Shown: positions 1-10,569, counted from the first letter of the stretch. The stretch is DNA of 20,594 nt from Ophioceras dolichostomum (GCA_003049485.1 PYST01000514.1:1-20594); one strand, 5' to 3'. Numbers and translations: made by a program. Notes: generated by a model not told the origin, from the sequence alone.

Positions 1-1627
1 CCCTTCTTTCCCTCCCCATAGCAGAATCTTCGTCAATTGTATCACCACATTGGCTTCCCAGCCTCTCGGCGTCCCTGATCGTGACAAGACCGTTGGAGCA
101 GGAAAGAAAGAGGCAGGCAAGACAATCGGCTTTATTTAGTTAGGTCGGCAAGTGCTTGGCAAAATGCTGCAATACTCCTCAAGCAACAACTGTCAAGCAC
201 TTGGTCGGTGAGAAATCTTGTGAAGTCGTCGCCGAGCATTTTCGGTCGAAGCCGACGGTAATTATCCGTAATCTCGCCGCCGCCCGCCAGTCCTAGGCCC
301 TCAAAATTCCAGTGCCGGTTCCGACCCGACCAGACCCCACTCGGCGGACCGGTTGGTACTTCTGGCAGCAGTGGTAAGTCTGGCCTACTTGGAGCCCACC
401 CCCTCTCAGGATGTAACCCCAGGCAGGGCACGCTCTGGAACCCGCCAGAGCCAGAAAGGCGACCGCGGAGCCCGTGTGTCCGGCCCGGAATAAAACGATG
501 GCAAGCACCACGAATCGAGCATAAGGGCGAGGCGAGGCGAGGCGAGAGCTACTGTGATTATCAATGTCAATTCGATCTCTTCCCCGCGCGTCGGCTCCTT
601 TCGTCATTCTGGCGCGTCCAGCCAGTTCCGGGCACGAAAGACACATGATCTGAAGTGTGGAAGGTATTAGTGGTAAGTTCACACCACTCACACATCCTCT
701 CTTTTTTTTTTTATTTGGTGGTGGTGGGCTGTCATCCGCGTATGTCCGCGTACGTCCGCCCTTCTGGGTCTCCCCAGATATGGATCGACCCCACGCAATA
801 TTATCAGATCAAGGTCTGGATTCGAGAAAACTCTCCTATCCCGTTCCGCTGTCCCGTACAGCGTGACAGCGTAAGGTATGAGTCACTACTGTCTCATTCT
901 TACCTACCTATGCTTTCAGGTGCTCGCGCTGAGAAGGAGTGAGAGTGAGGAGGATTCAATTCCAGTTGTTTCCGTCTCAGGCACGGCTGGTTTTGCTACT
1001 TGTCCCCATTGAGAAGCGTTTTTGTCTGGTAGGATGTCGGCCTTCGGAGCAATATCAGTCCGTCTAAGTTGTCCGAGAGGCGAAGAAGCGGATTTCTCAC
1101 ACCCACACAGTGACCTCCGCTTTTTCCCCCTTGGTGCATGTGTTCTTTTGTTGGTGTCGGTTTGCGCTTTGAATTGGCTTGGGTTTGGCCAGCCTGAACA
1201 GCATGTACAAGTTGTACTGTGCTGGTATGCTTCCCCTTTCAACAAGGTGAACAAGGCTGCAGCATTTTCTGGTGAGCTTACGAATCTGGAGTCGTCAGGG
1301 TCTTTTCTCCTTCTGTTGTTGGTTCGCCGGGTTTTAGATCGGTCCCGAATGTGCTTGTCCTGTTTTGTTTATGGGATGAGGGAAAATCGACACTTGTCTT
1401 TCTTTCCTCTTGCTCCTTCATCATCACATCAACCTAAAAGGGGCTATCGATCCATGGCATAGGGGGAAGGAGTTCGCCACTTCCCCGTTCCCCTTTTCTA
1501 GTTCTCTTTCCCCTCACCTCGCTCTCGTTCTCGTGTTCGGGTCCAATATATCGCCTCAGGTTGTTTACTCCTCTTCGCCATCGTCTCATCTCACCTATCT
1601 ACCTTACTTCATATAAAGCTAGCCACA
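1..1627. other. Left intergenic and upstream region, no supported gene
   Basis: I see no recognisable protein, tRNA or conserved motif here. The reading frames on both strands are short, rich in Pro, Ser, Arg and Gly, and do not join into a plausible spliced gene. A short tandem run of GGCGA units lies near 527-546. The last 250 bp before the gene at 1628 are rich in pyrimidines (long C/T runs near 1395-1420 and 1480-1540), as is usual for filamentous-fungal promoters and 5' leaders. The far left edge could hold the end of a neighbouring gene, but nothing shows which one. Confidence 0.6.
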
Positions 1628-4600
1628 ATGGTCGGAGGTGGAGGCGGGGGGGCATATCGAGAGCCGGCCTCCTCGTTGTCCGCCGCTGCGGGGGTGGGGG
1701 GCTCCAACTCCGGCTCAGGGGCATCAGCTGGTGGCGCTGATGGTGGTGCTACGAGCTTCTTGGCCTCGGCCTCGGCGTCCGTACCAGCGCCGGCTGCCGC
1801 TGCCGCAGCGGCACCCGGATCGACTACGCTTCCGCCCGAGGCGCTCTCCTGCGTGCTCTGCCGGTCTAGGAAACTAAAATGCTGCCGAACCAAGCCCGCG
1901 TGCACCCGCTGCACCAAACTGAAGGTCGAATGCGTGTATCCCGAATCTCGTAGGAAGCCGGCCTTTAAGCGGAGGAATGTGAGGGAGCTTGAATCTCGTT
2001 TAGGTGTGTGCATGCCTCCATCGTCTATCATCTACTACTCCATCACAGCCACTGCTCCCAAGCTGCCCTATTTACGCTTCCATCTACCCTGTACTGTCCA
2101 CACACACACACGCACACACACAGCCCTTGCCTCCCGGGTCTAACCTTGATCCTCTTCTTTTACCCCCATTGTCCTCCTCACACACGGAAAACTACCATGT
2201 TGTTTGGAGCTGCCATTTCTCTGTCTGTGCCCCCTGATCCATATCCATACTAGGACATTCTGCTCTCTCTTCTGTCCCTTGCACCACTCCCATCCCTGAT
2301 CCGTGCTTCACTTCAGCTGCTATACCAGTGGCTGACATTGTTCTCCTGCTAGCACATGTCGAGGATCTCCTCAAGGATGCTGCAAAAGCGAGGGCTGCCA
2401 AAGCCGGCGTCGCCGCGAACAAACCGACAAGTCCAGCGAAGGACGGCAGTCCTTCATCGGCAGCATCAGCGGAAGATGTCACCATCACCGATGCTCTACC
2501 TACCCAACCTACCCTCAACGACACTACCCCTGCAATCGCCGATGCGCATGGGCTCTTTGGGCTGCCGCCACCGACGAGCAGCCGCTGGACCACGGGCAAG
2601 ATCGTATTTCCAGAATTCGATTTCAAGGACGCAAACGGAGCAGTCCCCGGGCTGTTCACAGATCCAGTGGCCTCGTCGATAGCCGATGGGCCTGCCTTAG
2701 GCGGAGGAGCAGGAGGGGATGACCCAATAGTGTGGGACGACGACGACCTCTTTGCCGACATGGACTTGATGGGCATGGGCATGTTCGAGTCCCTGCCGCC
2801 GTTCGAGGTGATCGAAGAGCTGCACGGCAAATACTTCCCGAACCAGCACAACTTCATCCCGCTGGTCCACCCGGGCCGCTACCTGCAAGCCTTCCACGGG
2901 CCTCCCCACATGAGGCCGCCCATGTGCCTCCAATACGCCATCTGGGCCATGGCGGCCATCGACATGGAGAAGTACTCGGGCTACCACGACGTGTTTTACC
3001 GGCGGGCGCGGCAGTACCTGGAGGCGGACGAGCTCAGGGGCGTCGGGGAGCACTTCATCACCGTCGCCCACGCCCAGGCCTGGTGTCTCGTGTCGACATA
3101 CGAAGCCCGCCGCCTCCTCTTCACTCGCGCCTCCATGAGCTGCACTCGCGCTGCCCGGCTCTGCCACATGATGGGGCTTCACAGGCTCGACGATCCCGCT
3201 GCTGACCAGGAGTTGGCTCCGACGCTGGTGCCGCCTACGAGCTGGCTCGAGCTTGAAGAGCGGTAGGTGACGATGCTTTATCCTTTCTTCTCTCTTCTCT
3301 TCCCTCCTCTCAACCCCTGCCTTGTTCCGTAGTCTGTAGTCTGTCTGTATGGCATGTCTTGGCTGACCTTGACTGTTAATGATGATGTTTGATCTTGCGC
3401 TGGCATAGCCGGAGGACCTTTTGGGCAGTTTTCTGTGCCAACAGCCACGCGTCCATCGCCACGGGCTGGCCAAACATGATCGATGCAAGCAGGGTGAGTA
3501 TCTGTTTTGGCCGATGTATACTAGGTACGCAGTCACTGGTACCAGTTTCTGACATGCGTGTGCCACGTGGTGTATCTAGGTCACAACTTTTGTGCCCTGT
3601 TCCGAGGAGGCCTTCGTCCTAGGCAAAGAGGAGCAGACACGTCCACTCTCGGAGCTGTTCGCGGGACCTCCCTACTCGACCTTCGCAGGCGCGGTGGGCA
3701 TCTGCCACATCTTCGGCGAGCTCCTCGCCCACGCCCACCACGAGCGTCCAGACGACCACCCGGAGGACCTGCAGAACGGCAGGTTCTGGCAGCGGCACCG
3801 CGACCTGGACAACCTCCTCGCGAGCGCCTTCATGTTCCTGCCGGAGCGGCTCCGGCTGCCCAAGCACATCCGCAACCCGGCGTGCGTGCACACCAACCTC
3901 AACCTGCACGCGTCCGTGATCTGCCTGCACATGGCGGCGTGCGACCGGGCCGGCGCCCACGGCTTGCCCGAGGCCGTGGCCCGCACCAGCCGCGCCCGGC
4001 TGCTCATGGCGGCGCAGGAGATCATCAACATCATGAAGCTCAACGCCGAGATCAACCTAATGCTCCACAACGGCCCGCTCGTGGCGCTCTCGCTGTACTG
4101 CGCCCTCTCGGTCTACCTGTCGTTCGTCAGCCGCGCCGGTCGCCTGGGCCCGGACAGCGACAACTCGGACCCGTTCCTGAACCAGCACGCGTCCCACGAG
4201 GCCAACCTCGAGTACCTCCTCGAGTGCCTGGTCTCCCTGGGGCGCACCCACGCCATCACGCGCGCGTTCGTGCGCCAGACCCGCCACGACCTCGACTACT
4301 ACAAGATCAAGACCAAGGTCAAGCTGCCCGACTTCCGCAGGGCCGACCTGGGCCACTGCGGCGGCGCGCTCAACGTCCCGCTCCTGGCCCGGACCCTGAC
4401 CTCGGCCAAGCAGGCCAAGAAGAGCTCGCCGCTGCCCGGCTACCTCCCCCTCGGGAAGCCCTTGGGCTACGGGACGGGCCTGGGCGAGGCCGTGCCCAAG
4501 CCGCCGCTGAACGTGACCATCTCCTGGCCCTACGGAGAGTACCCGATCACCGTCGACGAGGACATAGCGGCCGCGACCGCGTTCACGACGGCGGCGCTGA

Positions 4601-5403
4601 CGGCTTCGTCGGCGACGAGCAGCAGGGTAGGCTACGGAGCGTGCTTCGCCATGACGAACAGTGTCGGCGGCCCCCTCCGCATGCCGAGTACGCCGACGAC
4701 GACGCCGACGACGGCAGAAAGAACAGCCTCGACGTCTACTGCTACTACGTCGTCGACCACCACCCCCCCGCCTGGAGATGACCCCTCGAAGCGGACCCAC
4801 AACCACAACCACAAGCGGAGGCGGGTGGACGCGTCTGCGTCGCCGTCGTCGACCTCCGCCGCTGCCGAGAACACGGACAAGGGAAGCAGGAGCAGCAGCA
4901 GCAAGCACCCAAGAAGGGCAGAGTGGCTCGCCACGGGCAGCGGCGGCGGTGGTGGCCTCGACAATGTCGTCATCATAGACGAAGTGACGCCATCCTCGGC
5001 GGCAACGACGTCGACAGCCTCGCCGGTCGACTCCCGTGGTGGAGGCGGAGGTGGCAGTGGAGTGGCCGCGCACATGACGCTTCCTCATAGGACGGGCGGG
5101 TACTCTTCGGGGAACTCGCCTGCAGCCTCCGCCGGCGGTGGCCCCCAACAAAACGACAACGCAGCCTCGACGGCTGCTGCTGGTGCTGGTTCTGCTGGTC
5201 TGAGGGCTACTCCAAACGATCCAGTCGAGAGTTTCCTGTGGAGCGTCGTGAACGAGGCCGCGTTCGGCAGCCTGGTTGATACCAGCGCGGAGCCACAGCA
5301 GGGACAACAACAGCAGCAGGAACAACAGCAGCAGCAGCAGCAGCAGACTTTGGATACGATGGGTGGCGACCCTGATAATCATCTGTCTTGGTCGTTTTTC
5401 TGA
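1628..5403 (+). CDS. Zn2Cys6 fungal transcription factor, four exons
   Basis: Predicted nuclear DNA-binding regulator of about 1064 aa. Exons are 1628-2003, 2353-3262, 3409-3493 and 3580-5403, with GT-AG introns of 349, 146 and 86 bp; joining them gives one open frame. The start ATG sits in a good fungal context (CACAATGG). A Gly/Ala/Ser-rich N-terminus is followed by a complete zinc cluster C-X2-C-X6-C-X6-C-X2-C-X6-C at Cys75, 78, 85, 92, 95 and 102. A basic linker and a short heptad-like segment (ELESRLAHVEDLL) follow, and the latter spans intron 1 exactly. From about residue 280 there is a fungal_trans-type regulatory domain (HGKYFPNQHNFIPLVHP, then LEERRRTFWAVFC across intron 2). The last 250 residues are low complexity, with Ser/Thr/Pro, Gly and a Gln run near 5296-5346. 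The family is clear but the target pathway is not. An extra Cys86 follows the third cluster Cys. Confidence 0.9.
2099..2122. repeat. CA microsatellite in intron 1
   Basis: A run of CA dinucleotides with one G interruption lies inside the 349 bp first intron of the Zn2Cys6 gene. It is probably length-variable between strains and has no apparent coding consequence. Confidence 0.8.
5296..5346 (+). repeat. CAG/CAA run coding for polyglutamine
   Basis: Mixed CAG and CAA codons encode a glutamine-rich tract, interrupted by single Gly and Glu residues, near the C-terminus of the Zn2Cys6 factor. Gln-rich tails are common in activation regions, so an activation role is a reasonable but untested inference. 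Mixing the two codons usually limits slippage. Confidence 0.8.
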
Positions 5404-5482
5404 GCCGTCGATGTGATGGAGGAGCAAGGGGACAGGCAGGACAGGCAGGCGGGTGGAGGATAGGGAAACCTTGGTAAGGTGC

Positions 5483-5546
5483 TTACCTACACCTACCTAC
5501 ACCTACCTAGGTACCTACCTAGGTACTTACCTAGGTACCTAGTACC
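5483..5546. repeat. Phased palindromic TACCTAGGTA array
   Basis: The 10-bp perfect palindrome TACCTAGGTA occurs three times, starting at 5504, 5516 and 5528, an exact 12-bp period. Immediately to the left are degenerate ACCTACCTAC units with a 10-bp period. The block starts about 80 bp after the stop codon of the Zn2Cys6 gene. Related strings occur near 5839 and 14000. Confidence 0.85.
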
Positions 5547-7035
5547 AGACACATGGGAAGTGGGGGGCGCCAAGGTGGAAGAAAGAGAGCGATGGGAAAG
5601 GAAATAACTGGCTAGGGGACCAAAAAAGCAAACCTCCTGGATAAATACCACCTACCTGGGTATCCGGTATCTAATGAATCCATGAATGGCTTCAGGGAGG
5701 GAGATGTGGAGCGGATCCTATACGGACGGACGGATGAACGAAAAAGACGGATGGATGGAACTGTACTATTACCAACTACTATACCCTTCCACACTCAGCT
5801 CAGTTCTTTCAGTGATACCAAACCAAAGCAGACAGGCGCCTAGGTAGGTACCTGTACCTCCTCGACCCTTGCGGGAGAGAGTGCAGTGCAGCAGCCTGTA
5901 TCGGTATAATACAACTAGACAAGTTTCCGCTCTCAACACGTATGTTAGTAATCATCGGGCTTCTCGAATCCTTCCCACCAATGTCGATGTTGAAGGACTA
6001 GTATGCGCTCCTTGGATGTCTAACTCGATAGCTCGACGTAGTACTTACTCAGACGAAGACACTGGGCGGCCTAGAACCGGGCGGAACGATGTACATCTGA
6101 TGCCCTGCGAAAACCCGGCTCTCCCCTTCTCTCCTTCCATTCCGCCTCCCAGACTGGATCTGGATAACCACGGTATGGTTCCGTCTCGGGGTCATCTGCC
6201 GCCGTCCGCCGTTGCCGACCGAGCAAAGTGCCCATTCTCGGTGCGGCCAACACACCCCAGCTCGGTCCCAGCTTGACAACATAGCTGAAACATTGGATAG
6301 TCCGATGACCGCAATACTTTTCCCCCGCCGCGACACCCGCCTAGCCCCTCCCTTCAGGGCCACAGGCCACAGGTCGCCATCAACCTAGTACACCTTCACG
6401 ACTGGATATCTTACCGTCCTATGAAGAGAAAACGTGGTGTCATCCTTTGATTCCTCGTGCTCCAGTAGTCCCCCCTCCATCCATCTTTCTCCACCGCTTC
6501 CAAGTTAGTTTGCTGACAGGACTAGAAGATGCAGACTCTTTTTATGATTCTAGAAGCCCTGATAGGACGAGGGGGAGGGGAGAGCGAGGACCCCTCCCTG
6601 TCCGAATGGATACATGACGTCGACCTACCGCGCCTAGGGCGACGCTCCTGCGGGGCCGGGCAGCTGGAAAACGGGGACCCGACCCTGGCGCCAAGCAAGG
6701 ATGTTTGGGGGTTTTTTTTTTCTGGTTTTGGGGACGTTGAGAGAAGAGGGACAGAGTGAAACCAGGCGTACCTTTCGTGCAAAGTTTAATTGTGCTGGAG
6801 ACTTCCTCTAAGCGTCGTCTTGACCTCGAGCGCGTGCGGCTTGGATGTACCAGTAATGCTTTTTCAGGCGCTGGCAAGTACTACTACTATAGTAGTACTA
6901 GTACCTACATGTACCCCTTGTTTGCCACAATGGGTGAAGACAAGGACAAGGAGAGTCTCGGACTCGGCACGGCTTCCCCCGCGAAACCGAAGCTCTGTTG
7001 ATAAAGGTCAACTGTTCCAGAAGTTCGAGTTGTCC

Positions 7036-7285
7036 AGAAGCTCTTCAGGACTGGCTAGAAGCTCTTCCTCTTTCCTCTGCCCGTTGGCCTGCTCCATTCC
7101 AAACGCCCTGGAATCTTGCCTCTGTCGACGAGATTAGTCGAGATTTCATAACTCGGATCGCTCAAGAATATCAATCTTCTTCTTCTCCCTTCCCCTGAAG
7201 GATCTTTCTCTTCCCTGTGTTCCTGTAGCTCGGTTTGTTTGTTTCTTGTTTGCTTGCAGCTCTTGGAAGCTCTCTGGAAGCTCTT
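7036..7285. repeat. Four dispersed (A/G)GAAGCTCT elements upstream of the sulfotransferase-like gene
   Basis: AGAAGCTCTTC occurs at 7036-7046 and 7057-7067, 21 bp apart. GGAAGCTCTC and GGAAGCTCTT occur at 7265-7274 and 7276-7285, ending just before the start codon at 7291. They lie in the presumed promoter or leader, so they could be protein-binding sites or simple repeat decay. Confidence 0.5.
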
Positions 7286-7290
7286 ACAAC

Positions 7291-9041
7291 ATGGCGTCTC
7301 CCACTTGCAACAAGCGCCCCATTTTTGTGGTAACACACCCTCGCTCATGCTCAACGGCTTTCGAAAGGGTTCGTTCTTTCTAACCTGACCCCTCCAATTT
7401 CTTTTCTTTTCTTTTTTTTTCCCCTCCCTCAAATCTTTCGAATAGAATGGAAGTTCGGTGTGAGAGTGGAATAAGATTTCGGTTAGCCAGGAGCAAGGAG
7501 CTCGGAACCAGGTTTGATGGTCAGAAGCTGTGTAACACGCCAGCGACCGCACCGTGGTGACAGCATGTACCTCGCGCCAAGGCCGGGGAACGCTGGTTAC
7601 GAACCCGGTCCGAGTCGGCCCCACAGTCCCCGCCTGAACTATCACGGGCACAGATGGAGACATGCAGCACATCTAGGTCGAGAGCACCACAGCTAATGAC
7701 AAAAGGAAAAGCAGGTCTTTATGACCCGGCGCGATGTCCTCGAGTGCTCTCACGAGCCTTTCGGCGATGCGTTCTACTACGGACCCGAGAGGCTATCGGA
7801 GCGATATGAGGCAGATGAGGCGGCCAGGATTCAGAGCGGCTTCGCCGACGTCACTTACAAAGACGTCCTGGATCGGCTGAACCGGTCTGCGCCAGAGGTT
7901 CGGAGCCCAAGCTTTCCCCTTCTCGCTCCCAGCCAACCGCTTGAGACGAAACCCCTTATCATTCATGCCTTAGGTACGACAAGTGCATGCATGCACTTAC
8001 ACACATATGACAGGGGAAACGCCTCTTCATCAAGGACATGGCATACTACATGCTACCCGCGGATGGAGAGGCAAAGATTGCGCTGTCTCTCGCCAAAGAC
8101 GTCAACGGCCATTCCAATGGCATCGCCAACGGTGTCTCCTCCAACGGGGTCTCTAACGGGGTGGCGAATGGAAACGGAACCCCAAACGGCCTGTCCAACG
8201 GCGGCCAGACCAAGAACGGAGGAGAAACATACACGGAGCACGGCAACCCGACCGTGTTGCCCCTGGACGTCCTCCGCCAGTTCCACTTCACGTTCCTGAT
8301 CCGGCACCCCCGGCGGTCCATCCCGTCGTACTACCGCTGCACCGCCCCGCCGCAGAACAAGGTGACGGGCTGGTCCGGGTTCTTCCACAACGAGGCGGGC
8401 TACTCCGAGCTCCGGAAGCTCTTCGACTTCCTGCGCCTCCACGAGGTGGTCGGCCCTCACAAAGCCGGCGAGCCGGCACAACCACGACGACCACCACCGC
8501 ATACTGCTGCCAACGGGAGGAACGGGAACGGCGATGTCGTCCAGCACGCAGACAACAACAACAACAACAACGATGGTCGTGGAGTAGTCAGCATCACCAT
8601 CGTCGACGCCGACGACCTCCTCGACAAGCCGGCGACCGTCATCGAGGCCTTCTGCAACGAGGTCGGCCTCGACTACACCCCGGATATGCTGCGGTGGGAA
8701 GACGACGACAACCAGGAGTACGCGGCCAAGGCGTTCGAGAAGTGGAACGGGTGGCACGACGACGTGCTGGGCAGCACGTACCTTAAGCCTAGGTCGCATG
8801 GAGCTGTAAGCAGCAGTACTTGTTTCGCTAACCTTCCTTCTTTCCACACCTCTGGAAGATGAGTAGGTATGTATTGAACTGACCTTTTTTTTTCGTGCTG
8901 CAGAAAACCGTGACCACAGAGTCTGAGGACGACGAGTGGCGGGAGAAGTATGGGGAGGAGGGCCGGAGGGAGATCCGGGCCTGCGTCGACGCTAATGTTG
9001 CCGACTATGAGTACCTGAAGTCGTTCGCCATCAGGGTATAG
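7291..9041 (+). CDS. P-loop sulfotransferase-like protein, four exons
   Basis: Predicted protein of 396 aa from exons 7291-7368, 7715-7897, 8014-8805 and 8904-9041; all junctions are phase 0. Exon 1 codes only 26 residues but holds the nucleotide-binding loop VTHPRSCSTAFER, equivalent to the 5'-phosphosulfate-binding loop of sulfotransferases. It continues across intron 1 into VFMTRRDVLECSHEPFGDAF. Exon 3 holds RHPRRSIPSYYR (from Arg184), matching the 3'-phosphate-binding motif, and exon 4 gives a helical C-terminus. Sulfate transfer from PAPS is inferred from these motifs; the acceptor is unknown, and such fungal proteins are often annotated only as P-loop NTPases. Two low-complexity insertions interrupt the fold: an Asn-Gly-rich one near residues 116-158 and a Pro/Asn-rich one near 243-279. 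Donors of introns 1 and 2 are weak (GTTCGT, GTTCGG). Confidence 0.82.
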
Positions 9042-9402
9042 ACCGTGATATAGGTGGGGAGGTACCTACCAAGATATAGATATCGAAGGGTACAAACGTG
9101 GTGGAATATGTGATGACTAGAGGGAGAGAGAGAGAGAGAGATGTCCAAAAAAAAGGTAGGTCGGATAAAAATTTCTGTGTTGTTTATACATGAGTGATTT
9201 TGGATGTACAGTAAAATACAATCCCTGCCTCGCCTGTGCCTTTTCAGCCCCCAAGAAGGCGGGCTGTGGCTGCCTTGAGGCTCTCTTCGAGATTCGGTAT
9301 GCCTGTTGAAGTTCAACTGGCGGGATGATCAATGATCAAGGAGACCACGAATATTCCCGGACGCGGAGATATCTATCCACCAACCCCGTATGCGACTGAG
9401 GC
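9042..9402. other. Convergent 3' intergenic region
   Basis: Holds the 3' ends of the sulfotransferase-like gene (+) and the mL67/Mhr1 gene (-). Visible content is a GGTACCTACC string near 9061, a GA microsatellite near 9120-9141 and a short A run. I see no gene. Confidence 0.7.
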
Positions 9403-10411
9403 TCACGCACCCGGGGCAGCAGAGGGTTGTTGTTGTAGTTGTTCTCCGGCAGGGGGATACTGTGGGGGAATGCCGTTCCGATCCCGGGACTGGCGGATCT
9501 TCGGGACATAGTGCTCCGCCGGGTCCAGCCCCTCCACGTGCGTGACGCTCTCCGGCCACGCCTGCGCCCACGTCCGGTCCCACAAGTTGGTCCAGTAGAT
9601 GGTGGCTGGCCACAGCGCCCGGTTCGGTTTCTCCTCACCCTCCGCCTGGCTCGCATTCGCATCCTCCTTGGCGACGACATCTGTTGTGGGCTCCTTAGCC
9701 GCGGCCGCGGCGTCCGCACTATCTAGCGCCTTCTCCTTCTCTTCGATCGGCTGTTCCAAAGTGGGTTGCTCCTCCCCGGTGACTCGCTCGATCGCAGCCC
9801 TGTCGCCCTGCACGAGGTTGCCGCGCCCGTTGCCGCTGAGCACGGCGGCCATGTCGGCGATGGCGTTGGCCCGCTGATTGTTGAGGGCGACGCCCCTCTT
9901 CTCCTTGCTCATGGCGTAGAACGCCTTCGACTGGTAGCCCCATTCCAGCTCGTGCAGCCGTCGGAACTCCCGCAGCTTCTGGTACGCCGAGCGGCCGATC
10001 TCACCCGCGCCTTCGGGGAACTTGATCAGCGCCATGTGCTTCCAGTAGTCTTTCCTTAGCTTCGCCGGCTTCGTCTTTTTGCCGTTGAAGGGGAGCTGTT
10101 TCAAGGCGACATTGGACTGTTATTGTTTTCAATGAGACTCTGTCAGCGGGTTGTCCGATCTCGGGTGGGTGCAGCCAAGGAGTCTTGACAAGGCGTAAAG
10201 ATCATACATCTAAGCTACCATAATGCGAGTATATGATCTGGTTGGTCAACGTGTGGGCGTAGACCCAAATCTGTTCGCCATGGCCGGGCTGGAAGCCTGC
10301 CAACTCTGGCCTAGGCTTCTTGTACCGCTTGAGATGGGAACCGTGGCGAATTCCGATGCGGGAGACGCCAATTGAGAAGAGCAGGAGCGATGGCGACGAT
10401 AGATTGTTCAT
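9403..10411 (-). CDS. MHR1: Mitochondrial ribosomal protein mL67 / Mhr1 family, two exons
   Basis: Predicted 305 aa protein from exons 10208-10411 and 9403-10116, with a 91 bp phase-0 intron (donor GTATGA, acceptor ACAG on the minus strand). The join reads IIYSHYGSLD then SNVALKQLPFNGKKTKP, and the ALKQLPFNGKKTxPAxLRKDYW block is characteristic of the Mhr1 family. In yeast this protein is both a large mitochondrial ribosomal subunit component (mL67) and a factor in mitochondrial DNA recombination. Residues about 30-150 hold the conserved part; the C-terminal 130 residues are Ala/Glu-rich before a conserved-looking LWPATIYWTNLWDRTW segment. The ATG at 10411 is the first in frame with the conserved region. 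The gene is divergent from HSP104 and shares its upstream region. Function is assigned by motif recall, not by alignment. Confidence 0.82.
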
Positions 10412-10530
10412 TGTGTACCGGGGCGACGCCGACACGTCGCCGACATCAGGTTTTTCGCGCTTGTGAGGTGACGACGGCGGCTGACTCCAGGCCCAAGGAG
10501 ATCTCTCGGGATGAAGCTCCTGGTGTCGGG

Positions 10531-10550
10531 AGAGATTTCATGAACTTTTC
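10531..10550. promoter_or_regulatory. Candidate heat shock element 1
   Basis: Four contiguous 5-bp units aGAGa tTTCa tGAAc tTTTc alternate GAA-type and TTC-type cores, matching 10 of 12 core positions of the Hsf1 site. It lies 622-641 bp upstream of the HSP104 ATG but only 120-139 bp upstream of the mL67/MHR1 ATG. Confidence 0.55.
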
Positions 10551-10557
10551 GGTACCA

Positions 10558-10569
10558 CCCCTGCAGGGG
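10558..10569. promoter_or_regulatory. CCCCTGCAGGGG palindrome (two inverted stress-response-like AGGGG cores)
   Basis: A perfect 12-bp palindrome places CCCCT and AGGGG back to back, 8 bp from heat shock element 1. AGGGG is the yeast Msn2/4 stress-response core; use of it in this fungus is inference. Confidence 0.4.

Larger units (their letters stand above)
5404..7290. other. 1.9 kb intergenic region with short repeats
   Basis: Lies between two genes on the + strand. It contains a CCTACC/TACCTAGGTA repeat block near 5483-5546, another CCTAGGTAGGTACC at about 5839, and four copies of a (A/G)GAAGCTCT element between 7036 and 7285. Its frames (for example around 5869-6276) have no recognisable domain and uneven composition. 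The right-hand end should hold the promoter and 5' leader of the sulfotransferase-like gene. I see no convincing gene here. Confidence 0.6.

Noticed and set aside
1..78. Possible terminal exon after CCATAG at the left edge
   Set aside because: The frame after a plausible acceptor is only about 18 codons to a stop and matches nothing recognisable, so it cannot be supported.
132..691. Two minus-strand frames near the left edge
   Set aside because: Neither has a recognisable motif, and one relies on a non-ATG start or no splice support; composition looks random.
4057..5427. Antisense open frame (456 codons) opposite the Zn2Cys6 gene's last exon
   Set aside because: It is Arg/Gly/Val-rich low complexity, as expected from the reverse complement of a low-complexity coding region, with no domain.
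5869..6276. 135-codon frame in the 1.9 kb gap
   Set aside because: No domain or homology cue, Pro/Ser/Arg-rich composition, and no good start context; treated as non-coding.
7014..7023. GTTCCAGAAG as a heat shock element
   Set aside because: Only two units match; two-unit matches are expected several times by chance in 20 kb, and the flanking units do not fit.
7898..7974. Alternative exon 2 extension of the sulfotransferase-like gene to a GTACGA donor near 7974
   Set aside because: It would leave an intron of only about 40 bp and put exon 3 out of frame, whereas ending at 7897 keeps phase 0 and the family motif.
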